From Paraburkholderia susongensis (GTDB taxonomy: Bacteria; Pseudomonadota; Gammaproteobacteria; Burkholderiales; Burkholderiaceae): a stretch of DNA of 64,000 bases. Each line of letters begins with the position of its first letter. Within the stretch, counting starts at the first letter, position 1. Both the position numbers and the translations under genes were made by a program. The notes beneath the pieces are model-generated. The model was not told the DNA's origin and made no database searches. It worked only from the letters and a program-made list of their open reading frames with translations. Of this stretch, positions 29,719-37,554 are shown in pieces. Location of the stretch: NCBI RefSeq assembly GCF_900177725.1, contig NZ_FXAT01000004.1, positions 434,001-498,000 of the forward strand. The letters are read 5' to 3'.

Positions 29719-31182
29719 TCAATTCTCTTCCTCGAGCCAGCAGGTGTCGTGCTGTGCGAGCATCGCGCTCGCGGCAGCTGGTCCCCACGTGCCCGCCGCG
29801 TACGGCTTGGGCGGCTTGAGTGAAGCCTTCCATTCATTCAGGATCGGCTCGACCCAGCGCCATGCGGCTTCCTGTTCGTCGCGCCGCACGAAGAGCGCGA
29901 GCCGCCCGTTGATCACGTCGAGCAGCAGCCGCTGATACGCCTCCATCTGCCCTTCGCGGAAGAACTGGTCGAACGCGAGGTCGAGGTGCACGCTCGCGAG
30001 GTTCATGCCTTCGCCGGGTTGCTTCGCGAGACAGTACAGACGAATCGTCTCGTTCGGCTGCAGACGGATCACGAGACGGTTCGCGCCCGCGCGCAGCGCC
30101 GAGGCGCCGAGCGCCGAATGCGGCACGGGCCGGAAGTTCACCACGATCTCGGCGACGCGATCGGCGAGCCGCTTGCCCGTGCGCAGGAAAAACGGCACGC
30201 CGGCCCAGCGCCAGTTCTCGATCTCGACCTTGAGCGCGACGAAGGTTTCGGTGGAGCTATCGGGCTTCACGCCATGCTCGGTCGCGTAGGCCGGCACCGC
30301 GTTGCCGCGGACCACGCCCGAATGATACTGGCCGCGCACCGCAACCTTGCCGATTTCTCGCGGATCGATCGGTTTCAACGCGCGCAGTACGCGCAGCTTT
30401 TCGTCGCGCACCGAGTCCGAATCCATCGAGTGGGGCGGCTCCATCGCGACGATGGAAAGCAGTTGCAGCAAATGGTTCTGCACCATGTCGCGCAGCGCGC
30501 CGGTGTTGTCGTAGAAGTCGCCGCGCGCTTCGACACCGAGTTCCTCGGCAATCGTGATCTGGATGCTTTCGACCCACTCGCGGCGCCACAGCGGCTCGAA
30601 GAGCGCATTGCCGAAGCGCAGCGCGAGCAGGTTCTGCACCGGCTCCTTGCCGAGGTAGTGGTCGATCCGGTAGATCTGTTCTTCCGCGAAGATCTCGCCG
30701 ACCGCGTCGTTGATTGCATTCGACGATTTCAGGTCGTAGCCGAGCGGCTTTTCGAGCACGATGCGCGCGTTGGCGTTCAGCCCGACCGAGGCGAGCGCAT
30801 GGCAGATCGGCACGAACAGCGAAGGGCCGGTTGCCAGATAGAACACACGAATGCCGGGCAGGTCCTGGATCGCGTCGCGCAGATGCACGAAGTCTTCCTG
30901 CTTGCCGAGATCGATCTTCACGAACTCGATGCGCGCGAGGAAGCCCGACCATGCCGCCTGATCCAGGCCGTTCTTCGACACATGCGGCTTGACGTGCTCT
31001 TCGACCCACTGCAGATATTCGTCGCGATCCGCCACGTGCCGCGCCACCGCGACGATCTTGCCGCTTTCGGCGAGCATGCCGCCGGCGCGATGCGCCTCGA
31101 ACAGCGCGGGCAGAATCTTGCGCATCGACAGATCGCCAGTTCCGCCGAAGAGAACGAAGGTGAAGCTTGAGTCGGTTTGCAT
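29719..31182 (-). CDS. zwf: Glucose-6-phosphate 1-dehydrogenase Zwf
   Basis: A 487-aa enzyme that oxidises glucose 6-phosphate. The N-terminal Rossmann motif is VLFGGTGDLSMRK, and the substrate-site signature RIDHYLGKEPVQN carries the catalytic histidine and lysine. Length is normal. I chose the ATG at 31182; an upstream in-frame ATG at 31272 would place the start inside the predicted promoter. Zwf, Pgl and Glk-HexR form a leftward unit controlled from the palindrome at 31276. Confidence 0.98.
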   Translation of the reverse strand: MQTDSSFTFVLFGGTGDLSMRKILPALFEAHRAGGMLAESGKIVAVARHVADRDEYLQWVEEHVKPHVSKNGLDQAAWSGFLARIEFVKIDLGKQEDFVHLRDAIQDLPGIRVFYLATGPSLFVPICHALASVGLNANARIVLEKPLGYDLKSSNAINDAVGEIFAEEQIYRIDHYLGKEPVQNLLALRFGNALFEPLWRREWVESIQITIAEELGVEARGDFYDNTGALRDMVQNHLLQLLSIVAMEPPHSMDSDSVRDEKLRVLRALKPIDPREIGKVAVRGQYHSGVVRGNAVPAYATEHGVKPDSSTETFVALKVEIENWRWAGVPFFLRTGKRLADRVAEIVVNFRPVPHSALGASALRAGANRLVIRLQPNETIRLYCLAKQPGEGMNLASVHLDLAFDQFFREGQMEAYQRLLLDVINGRLALFVRRDEQEAAWRWVEPILNEWKASLKPPKPYAAGTWGPAAASAMLAQHDTCWLEEEN

Positions 31183-31265
31183 GTGTCTCCGTCGATGTCT
31201 TGAGAGGCCGCCGCGCTGACCGCGAACTGTATGAGTAAGGCGACCGTAGTCCGATAAAATATTTT

Positions 31266-31294
31266 TTGACACTGAATTGTAGTTTAACTACAAT
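31266..31294 (+). promoter_or_regulatory. Sigma70 promoter for the sugar ABC transporter
   Basis: A perfect -35 TTGACA (31266-31271) is separated by 17 bp from TACAAT (31289-31294). The start point should be near 31301. The -10 hexamer is part of the right arm of the HexR-type palindrome, so a bound repressor would block it. Confidence 0.8.
31276..31294. promoter_or_regulatory. HexR-type operator palindrome
   Basis: ATTGTAGTTTAACTACAAT is a 19-bp palindrome, perfect apart from its central base. It fits the TTGTARTTWAAYTACAA-like site known for HexR in Pseudomonas and other proteobacteria. The HexR-like half of the Glk fusion is encoded 2.5 kb away. The site covers the -10 elements of both divergent promoters. 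Confidence 0.85.
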
Positions 31295-31303
31295 CCAAAT
31301 CAA
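31276..31303 (-). promoter_or_regulatory. Predicted zwf promoter
   Basis: On the - strand TTGATT (31298-31303) is followed 16 bp later by TACAAT (31276-31281). This -10 falls in the left arm of the same palindrome. The leader to the zwf ATG would be about 90 nt. Confidence 0.6.
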
Positions 31304-31325
31304 GAGGTAGCGCAAATTCGATGAA

Positions 31326-31367
31326 AAAAGCGTGCGCCGCTCAGGCGGTATGCGCGCTTTTGCGAAT
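31326..31367. terminator. Terminator-like hairpin in the transporter leader
   Basis: AAAAGCGTGC (31326-31335) pairs with GCGCGCTTTT (31352-31361) allowing one G-T pair, and CCGC/GCGG forms an inner stem. On the + strand four T residues close the stem; on the - strand six T residues follow. It begins about 25 nt after the predicted + start point, so it could attenuate the transporter operon. Confidence 0.55.
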
Positions 31368-31754
31368 CGGCGGGCGTCCCCGGCATGTTAGCGGACAGCG
31401 CCTGCCGGCACGCGCCAGGCTGGCTCCGGCGGCCCTTACGGAAAGCCGGAGAGTCGACCGGCCTGCGGGGCCGTCGCCAGTGTCAGGTTGGCGTCGGGTT
31501 GGCGTATGAGGCACCTCGAGTCTGCCGCGCGACGCGGGCAGGCAAAAATCAAAAGAGGAGACAGTCAGTTGCATCCCGAACCACTCACCTCTTGAGCGTC
31601 CAGCGGCCGGACATCGGTCGCCGGCACATGCCCTCGCGCATGCGCCCGACCGTGCTCGATCGCCCTGTGTTTTGCCTGTTTGAACCAACCACAGCACCCT
31701 GGCGACATCAGGGGCCATTCGTTTTTTTGTTCAGGTGTCTGGAGGAGATAAGCA

Positions 31755-33002
31755 ATGAAATTTCGCGCGATCATGGGCGCTCTGTGCGCTGCGGGTCTGA
31801 TGTGTGGCGTGTCGGCCGTGCAGGCCGCCGAGTCGGTCGAAGTGCTGCACTGGTGGACTTCGGGCGGCGAATCGAAAGCCGTCGGCGTCCTCAAGGACGA
31901 CATGACGAAGCAGGGTTACACGTGGAAGGACTTCGCGGTCGCGGGCGGCGCTGGCGCGGCTGCCATGACGGCACTCAAGACGCAGGTGATCTCGGGCAAT
32001 GCGCCGACCGCCGCGCAGATCAAAGGTCCGCTGATCCAGGAGTGGGCTTCGCAGGGCGTGCTGGTGCCGATCGACTCGGTCGCGGGCGACTGGAAGAAGA
32101 ACCTGCCGCCGGAAATCGACAAGATCATGCACGCGGACGGCCACTATGTCGCCGCACCGTTCTCGGTGCACCGTGTGAACTGGCTGTACATCAACAAGGC
32201 AGCGCTCGACAAGGCAGGCGGCAAGGTGCCGACCACGTGGCCTGAGTTCTTCGCGGTCGCCGACAAGATGAAAGCCGCGGGCATCCAGCCGATCGCAATG
32301 GGCGGCCAGCCGTGGCAGGACCTGACGCTGTGGGAAGACGTCGTGCTGTCGCAAGGCGCGGACTTCTACAAGAAGGCGCTCGTCGACCTCGACGAGAAGA
32401 CGCTGACCTCGGAGAAGATGATCGGCGTGTTCGACACGGTCCGCAAGATCCAGGGCTACTTCGACGCGGGCCGCACGGGCCGTGACTGGAACCTCGCCAC
32501 GGCCATGGTCATCAACGGCAAGGCCGGCATGCAGTTCATGGGCGACTGGGCGAAGGGCGAATTCACCAACGCCGGCAAGAAGTCGGGCACGGATTACGTC
32601 TGCGCCGCGGTGCCGGGTACGGCGAAGGCCTACACGTTCAACGTCGACTCGTTCGTGTTCTTCCAGCAGAAAGGCCAGAGCGCGGCGACGCCGGGTCAAC
32701 TCGCGCTCGCGAAGACGATCATGTCGCCGGCGTTCCAGGAGCAGTTCAGCCTGTACAAGGGCTCGATCCCGGTGCGTCTCGGCGTGCCGATGGACAAGTT
32801 CGACGACTGCGCGAAGAAGTCGTACGCGGATGAGCAGGTCGCGATCAAGGCAGGCGGCTATGTGCCGTCGCTCGCTCACGGCATGGCTCAGCCCGATGCG
32901 GCGGCCGGCGCGATCTCCGACGTGGTCACGAAGTTCATGAACTCGCAGGAAGATTCGAAGACCGCGGTCGAGGCCCTCGCGAAGGCGGCGAAGACCAAGT
33001 AA
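31755..33002 (+). CDS. gtsA: Sugar ABC transporter substrate-binding protein (glucose-type)
   Basis: A 415-aa periplasmic sugar-binding protein of the family-1 extracellular solute-binding type. The signal peptide ends at AVQA (residue 24), and the mature protein opens AESVEVLHWWTSGGE. It resembles the GtsA/glucose-binding proteins of pseudomonads. GGAGGAG 7 nt before the ATG is a very strong ribosome site. Position beside zwf and glk supports glucose or a related hexose as ligand, but the exact sugar is inferred. A hairpin follows the stop. Confidence 0.9.
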   Translation: MKFRAIMGALCAAGLMCGVSAVQAAESVEVLHWWTSGGESKAVGVLKDDMTKQGYTWKDFAVAGGAGAAAMTALKTQVISGNAPTAAQIKGPLIQEWASQGVLVPIDSVAGDWKKNLPPEIDKIMHADGHYVAAPFSVHRVNWLYINKAALDKAGGKVPTTWPEFFAVADKMKAAGIQPIAMGGQPWQDLTLWEDVVLSQGADFYKKALVDLDEKTLTSEKMIGVFDTVRKIQGYFDAGRTGRDWNLATAMVINGKAGMQFMGDWAKGEFTNAGKKSGTDYVCAAVPGTAKAYTFNVDSFVFFQQKGQSAATPGQLALAKTIMSPAFQEQFSLYKGSIPVRLGVPMDKFDDCAKKSYADEQVAIKAGGYVPSLAHGMAQPDAAAGAISDVVTKFMNSQEDSKTAVEALAKAAKTK

Positions 33003-33022
33003 GTGAAGTCAGCGAAGCGTTG

Positions 33023-33056
33023 CGCCCGGCAGCTTCCACGCAAGCACCGGGCGTTT
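33023..33056 (+). terminator. Intercistronic hairpin after the binding-protein gene
   Basis: CGCCCGG (33023-33029) pairs with CCGGGCG (33047-33053), followed by TTTCCTT. It is 20 nt past the stop of the binding-protein gene. It may protect the upstream message or cause partial termination, giving more binding protein than permease. Confidence 0.55.
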
Positions 33057-33217
33057 CCTTCGGGGCGCCTCGCGTCGACGCCGTGCTCGTGTCGATGGCG
33101 ACGTTTCACGCGAGGCGCGCTTCACCCTGGTTCCATAGAGTCACACCCAGGCCGTCGCGATTCCGCGCCATGCGTGCGCAGGGAGCCGGACGGTACAGTT
33201 TCAGCAGGAGTCGAGTA

Positions 33218-34156
33218 GTGACTGCTTCTATCAGCGGAAACGGGAAAACGGCCAGCGCCGCCCGCCGCGCGTCGCCCATGGCGGCCCTTGCCGATCGCTG
33301 GATTCCGAAGCTGGTGCTCGCACCCAGCGTCGTCATCAGCCTGATCTTCGTGTATGGCTTTATCGCAATCACCGGTTATCTGTCGCTGTCCAACTCGCGG
33401 CTGATGCCGCGTTTCGAATTCGCGGGCCTCGAGCGTTATCGCGAACTGTTCGCCAACGACGTGTTCTGGACCTCGGCCGCGAATCTCGGCTGGTTCGGCA
33501 TTCCGTTCATCGGCGTCTGTATCGGTCTGGGTCTTTTGCTCGCGATCCTGCTCGATCAGCAGATCCGCAACGAAGGCGCGCTGCGCGCCGTGTTCCTGTA
33601 CCCGATGGCGCTCTCGTTCATCGTGACCGGCACTGCGTGGCAATGGATTCTCACGCCGAGCATCGGCCTCGAGAAGGTGTTTCACGACTGGGGCTGGACG
33701 AGCTTCTCGTTCAACTGGCTCGGCGACCCGGATCGCGCGATCTTCTGCGTCGTGATCGCGGCGGTCTGGCAATCCACCGGCTTCGTGATGGCGCTTTTCC
33801 TCGCCGGTTTGCGCGGCGTGGACGGCGAAATTTTCAAGGCCGCGCAAATGGACGGCGCGAACCTGCCGACCATCTACCGCAAGATCGTGATTCCGAGCAT
33901 GCGGCCGGTGTTCTTCTCCGTGCTGCTGATTCTTTGCCACATCACCATCAAGACGTTCGACCTCGTCGTTGCGCTGACCGCGGGCGGTCCGGGCACTTCG
34001 TCGTCGCTGCCGGCCATCTTCATGTACACGTTTTCGTTCAATCGCGGGCAGCTCGGCGTCGGCGCGGCATCGTCGATGATGATGCTCGCCACCGTCGTGG
34101 CCGTGCTCGTGCCGCTCATGTATATGGAATCGAGGAGCACGCGCAATGCAGCCTAA
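33218..34156 (+). CDS. gtsB: Sugar ABC transporter permease (MalF-like)
   Basis: A 312-aa inner-membrane permease with about six transmembrane segments. The EAA loop that contacts the ATPase reads EIFKAAQMDGANLPTIYRKI near residue 210. I chose the GTG at 33218 because AGGAG lies 7 nt upstream; an earlier in-frame ATG would add an unrelated tail. Its end overlaps the next permease gene by 11 bp. Confidence 0.93.
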   Translation: MTASISGNGKTASAARRASPMAALADRWIPKLVLAPSVVISLIFVYGFIAITGYLSLSNSRLMPRFEFAGLERYRELFANDVFWTSAANLGWFGIPFIGVCIGLGLLLAILLDQQIRNEGALRAVFLYPMALSFIVTGTAWQWILTPSIGLEKVFHDWGWTSFSFNWLGDPDRAIFCVVIAAVWQSTGFVMALFLAGLRGVDGEIFKAAQMDGANLPTIYRKIVIPSMRPVFFSVLLILCHITIKTFDLVVALTAGGPGTSSSLPAIFMYTFSFNRGQLGVGAASSMMMLATVVAVLVPLMYMESRSTRNAA

Positions 34157-35003
34157 GATGACGATCAGCCGCGCCGTCATTTACGCGGCCCTGATCCTGT
34201 TCGCCCTGTATTTCCTGTTTCCGCTGTACGTGATGCTGTCCACGTCGTTCAAGGACATCGACCAGCTGCGCAGCGGCAACCTGCTCACGCCGCCGTCGCA
34301 CTGGACTTTTGCTCCCTGGATCAAGGCATGGAGCGGCGCGTGTACCGGCGTGCGTTGCGACGGCATGCAGCCGTTCTTCATGAACTCGGTGCGCATGGTG
34401 ATTCCGGCCGTGCTGATCTCGTCGATCATCGGCGCGTTCAACGGCTACGTGCTCACGCACTGGCGCTTCCGCGGCGCCGATCCGATCTTCACGATGCTGC
34501 TGGTCGGCTGCTTCATTCCGTTCCAGGCGATCCTGCTGCCGATGGCGCGCCTCGAAGGCTTCCTCGGCCTGTCGAACACGACGAGCGGCCTCGTGTTCGT
34601 GCACGTGATCTACGGTATCGCGTTCACGACGATGTTCTTCCGCAACTTCTACGTGAGCGTGCCGGCTGAACTCGTGAAGGCGGCGCGCATCGACGGTGCG
34701 GGCTTCTTCACGATCTTCACGAAGATCCTGCTGCCCGTGTCGCTGCCGATCTTCATGGTGTGCCTGATCTGGCAATTTACGCAGATCTGGAACGACTTCC
34801 TGTTCGGTATCGTGTTCTCCGGTGTCGATTCGATGCCGATCACGGTGGCGCTGAACAACCTCGTGAACACCTCGACCGGCGTGAAGGAATACAACGTGGA
34901 CATGGCCGGCGCGATCATCGCGGCATTGCCGACGCTGCTCGTCTACATCATCGCCGGACGTTACTTCGTGCGCGGCCTGACGGCCGGCGCGGTGAAGGGC
35001 TGA
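34146..35003 (+). CDS. gtsC: Sugar ABC transporter permease (MalG-like)
   Basis: A 285-aa second permease with six predicted membrane segments and the EAA loop ELVKAARIDGAGFFTIFTKI near residue 178. It overlaps the first permease gene by 11 bp, so the two are probably translated in equal amounts. Two hairpins separate it from the ATPase gene. Confidence 0.95.
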   Translation: MQPKMTISRAVIYAALILFALYFLFPLYVMLSTSFKDIDQLRSGNLLTPPSHWTFAPWIKAWSGACTGVRCDGMQPFFMNSVRMVIPAVLISSIIGAFNGYVLTHWRFRGADPIFTMLLVGCFIPFQAILLPMARLEGFLGLSNTTSGLVFVHVIYGIAFTTMFFRNFYVSVPAELVKAARIDGAGFFTIFTKILLPVSLPIFMVCLIWQFTQIWNDFLFGIVFSGVDSMPITVALNNLVNTSTGVKEYNVDMAGAIIAALPTLLVYIIAGRYFVRGLTAGAVKG

Positions 35004-35023
35004 GCGGGCCAATTCAAGCGATA

Positions 35024-35041
35024 CGAGGGGCATGCCCCTCG
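35024..35041. repeat. 18-bp perfect palindrome after gtsC
   Basis: CGAGGGGCATGCCCCTCG is fully self-complementary and lies 20 nt past the gtsC stop. In RNA it would fold into a short hairpin with a small loop. Confidence 0.7.
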
Positions 35042-35047
35042 CGAGCG

Positions 35048-35091
35048 CGGCGGCGCTCCACCGAATCAGTGCGACTGATCGAGCGCCGCCG
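35048..35091. repeat. Long two-part hairpin between gtsC and the ATPase gene
   Basis: CGGCGGCGCTC (35048-35058) pairs with GAGCGCCGCCG (35081-35091), and the loop holds a second stem, ATCAGT with ACTGAT. No T-tract follows. It resembles the REP-type structures that stabilise parts of sugar operons. Confidence 0.75.
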
Positions 35092-35138
35092 TCACACAGA
35101 CGTTTTCAGGCAGTACCAGAGACTAGAGGATTCACAGC

Positions 35139-36254
35139 ATGGCAAGCCTTTCCATCCGTGACGTGTACAAGACTTACCCGAACGGGGTGCCGGTTCTCAA
35201 AGGTGTCAACATCGACATCGAAGACGGCCAGTTCCTGATCCTGGTCGGCGGCTCGGGCTGCGGCAAGTCGACGCTGCTCAACATGATCGCCGGCCTCGAA
35301 ACCGTGACCAAGGGCGAGATCCAGATCGACGGTAAGACGGTCAACAACCTGTCGCCGAAAGATCGCGACATCGCGATGGTGTTCCAGTCGTACGCGCTCT
35401 ATCCGTCGATGACGGTGCGCGAGAACATCTCGTTCGGCCTGAACATCCGCAAGGTGCCGAAGCAGGAGCAGACGCAGATCGTCGAGCGCGTGTCGAACAC
35501 GCTGCAGATCAAGCATCTGCTCGATCGCAAGCCGGGGCAGCTCTCGGGCGGCCAGCGCCAGCGCGTGGCGATGGGCCGCGCACTCGCACGCGATCCGGTG
35601 ATGTTCCTGTTCGACGAGCCGCTGTCGAACCTCGACGCCAAGCTGCGTATCGAGATGCGCTCGGAAATCAAGTTGCTGCATCAGCGCCTCGGCACGACGA
35701 TCGTCTACGTGACGCACGACCAGATCGAAGCGATGACGCTCGGCGATCGCATCGCGGTGATGAAGGACGGCATCGTGCAGCAGTTCGGCGCGCCGCAGGA
35801 AATCTACGACTCGCCGTCGAACCTGTTCGTCGCGGGCTTCATCGGCGCGCCGCCGATGAACTTCATCGAGGGCAAGCTCGTCGAGCAGGGCTCGGGCGTC
35901 GGCATCGAACTCGATACGGGCGTAGCGCGCAAGGTGGTCGTGCTGCCGTTCGATACGGCGAAGGTGCGCTCGCACGTCGGCAACAACGTGATTCTCGGCC
36001 TGCGCCCGGAGCGCATCACCGACGCGCGCGGCGCGCACGGCGACGACTCGAAGCTGCAGCCGGTCGAAGTGAAGGTCGACGTGATCGAGCCGACCGGTCC
36101 GGACACGCTCGTGTTCGCGCAGATCAACGGCAAGCGCGTGGTGAGCCGCGTGCATCCGGCGTCGAACCCGCAGCCGCAGATGAACGCGACGCTGCTGTTC
36201 GATACGTCGAAGGCCGTGCTGTTCGATCCGGCGAACGAAGAGCGGATCGCCTGA
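35139..36254 (+). CDS. Sugar ABC transporter ATP-binding protein (MalK/UgpC type)
   Basis: A 371-aa ATPase that energises the two permeases. Walker A is GGSGCGKST near residues 37-45, the signature LSGGQRQRVA near 135, and Walker B ends FLFDEP near 160. Residues 240-371 are the C-terminal TOBE/OB-type regulatory domain seen in MalK-like subunits, so regulation by a cytosolic factor is possible. AGAGGA precedes the ATG. Confidence 0.96.
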   Translation: MASLSIRDVYKTYPNGVPVLKGVNIDIEDGQFLILVGGSGCGKSTLLNMIAGLETVTKGEIQIDGKTVNNLSPKDRDIAMVFQSYALYPSMTVRENISFGLNIRKVPKQEQTQIVERVSNTLQIKHLLDRKPGQLSGGQRQRVAMGRALARDPVMFLFDEPLSNLDAKLRIEMRSEIKLLHQRLGTTIVYVTHDQIEAMTLGDRIAVMKDGIVQQFGAPQEIYDSPSNLFVAGFIGAPPMNFIEGKLVEQGSGVGIELDTGVARKVVVLPFDTAKVRSHVGNNVILGLRPERITDARGAHGDDSKLQPVEVKVDVIEPTGPDTLVFAQINGKRVVSRVHPASNPQPQMNATLLFDTSKAVLFDPANEERIA

Positions 36255-36358
36255 TTGGGCGGATCGCGCGGATTGCGCGACTTGCACGGCGGTTCGTGCA
36301 GTGGTTCGCGTAGCGCAAGCAGTGTGATGCGTTGAGTCCGCTGCTTCAGCGTTGAATC

Positions 36359-36398
36359 AAACCCCCTGTGTCGTATTACGCAGGGGGTTTTGTTTTTT
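36359..36398 (+). terminator. Intrinsic terminator of the sugar transporter operon
   Basis: AAACCCCCTG (36359-36368) pairs with CAGGGGGTTT (36381-36390), followed by TGTTTTTT. It is 105 nt past the ATPase stop and just ahead of the convergent LysR gene. Confidence 0.92.
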
Positions 36399-36432
36399 GC
36401 GCGGACTTCATGAGGTTGAAGAGCTTCGCGTT

Positions 36433-37353
36433 CTACGCTCCATCCGGCAGACGCAAATCCGGATTGTTGCTCGTAAGCTCGCTGACCCAATCGATGAACG
36501 CGCGCAGCCGCGAACTCAGATTGCGGCGATGCGCATAGAGAATCGACAGCGGCGTGGCCGGGCTCGTGTACTCGCCGAGAATCTCCTTCAACGCGCCTTG
36601 CTGGATCATCTCGGCGACCATGAAGCGCGACGGCTGGATGATGCCGTGGCCGAGCACGCCCGCGTTGATGTACACCGAGCCGTCGTTCACCGAGAGCACG
36701 CTATTCATCGAGACGCGCTCGATCTCGCCGTCCACTTCGTATTCGAACGGAAAGGTCTTGCCGCTGCGCGCGGACACGTAGTTGACCGCGCGGTGTTCGC
36801 TGAGTGCTTCGAGCGTGGCCGGCGTGCCGTACTTGTCCAGATACGCGGGCGACGCGCACGTGACGATGCGCGCGAGGCCGATGCGCCGCGCGACGAGGCT
36901 CGACTCCTCGGGCGTGCCCATGCGGATCACGCAATCGACGCCGTCCTGAATCAGATCGATGTTGCGATCCGCGAGGCCGAGCCGCACGTCGATGGCGGGG
37001 TACCGGCGGTAGAAGTCGTCGAGCGCGGGCAGCAGCAGTGAACGCGCGAGCGTGCCGGATGTGTCGACGCGGATCGTGCCGGCCGGGTTTTCGCGCTTGT
37101 TCGACAGCGACGATTCGGCGTCGGTGACGTCGGCGAGGATGCGCACGCAACGCTCGTAGAACGCCGCGCCGTCTTCCGTCACGCTCACCTGGCGCGTGGA
37201 GCGGTTGAGCAGCCGCACGCCGACGTGCTCTTCCAATGCCTGGATCGTGCGGCTGACCTTGGCGCGCGGCAGGTCGAGCGATTCGGATACCTTGGTGAAG
37301 CTGTTCGCTTCGACCACACGCGTGAAGATCTCCATCGCTTCGAAACGGTCCAT
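36433..37353 (-). CDS. LysR-family transcriptional regulator
   Basis: A 306-aa regulator with an N-terminal winged helix-turn-helix (MDRFEAMEIFTRVVEANSF through the recognition helix near residue 35) and a C-terminal LysR substrate-binding domain (TIRVDTSGTLARSLLLPAL onward). The ATG at 37353 gives the usual LysR beginning. It is convergent with the sugar operon. Its target and inducer are not evident; it does not look like the regulator of the sugar genes. Confidence 0.93.
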   Translation of the reverse strand: MDRFEAMEIFTRVVEANSFTKVSESLDLPRAKVSRTIQALEEHVGVRLLNRSTRQVSVTEDGAAFYERCVRILADVTDAESSLSNKRENPAGTIRVDTSGTLARSLLLPALDDFYRRYPAIDVRLGLADRNIDLIQDGVDCVIRMGTPEESSLVARRIGLARIVTCASPAYLDKYGTPATLEALSEHRAVNYVSARSGKTFPFEYEVDGEIERVSMNSVLSVNDGSVYINAGVLGHGIIQPSRFMVAEMIQQGALKEILGEYTSPATPLSILYAHRRNLSSRLRAFIDWVSELTSNNPDLRLPDGA

Positions 37354-37554
37354 GGTGTGTGCCTTGTGGGTGGGGGCGAGAGCCTGCAGGTTACGTGGCG
37401 ATGCGAATTGGGTGCGGCTTTCGCCAGATTTCGCCATCGAACATGCCCGCAGCATAAAGAGTACTCAGATTGGCGTGGACAGTCACGTCCCGCGCAGTCG
37501 AACAGGGGTGTTTGCTGTACATTGATCGGCCGCTTCCATCACAAAGGTATCCGA

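Larger units (their letters stand above)
31183..31754. other. Divergent control region zwf / sugar ABC transporter
   Basis: 572 bp with no convincing gene. It holds the HexR-type palindrome at 31276-31294, overlapping promoters in both directions, and a terminator-like hairpin at 31326-31361. The remaining 390 bp is an unusually long leader before the transporter ribosome site, with GC-rich local repeats and no clear second promoter. Confidence 0.7.

Noticed and set aside
31321..31509. Small + strand frame beginning MKKACAAQAV in the sugar-transporter leader.
   Set aside because: The start lies inside the hairpin, the nearest AGAGG is too far away, and the encoded sequence is Arg/Pro/Gly-rich as random high-GC frames are.
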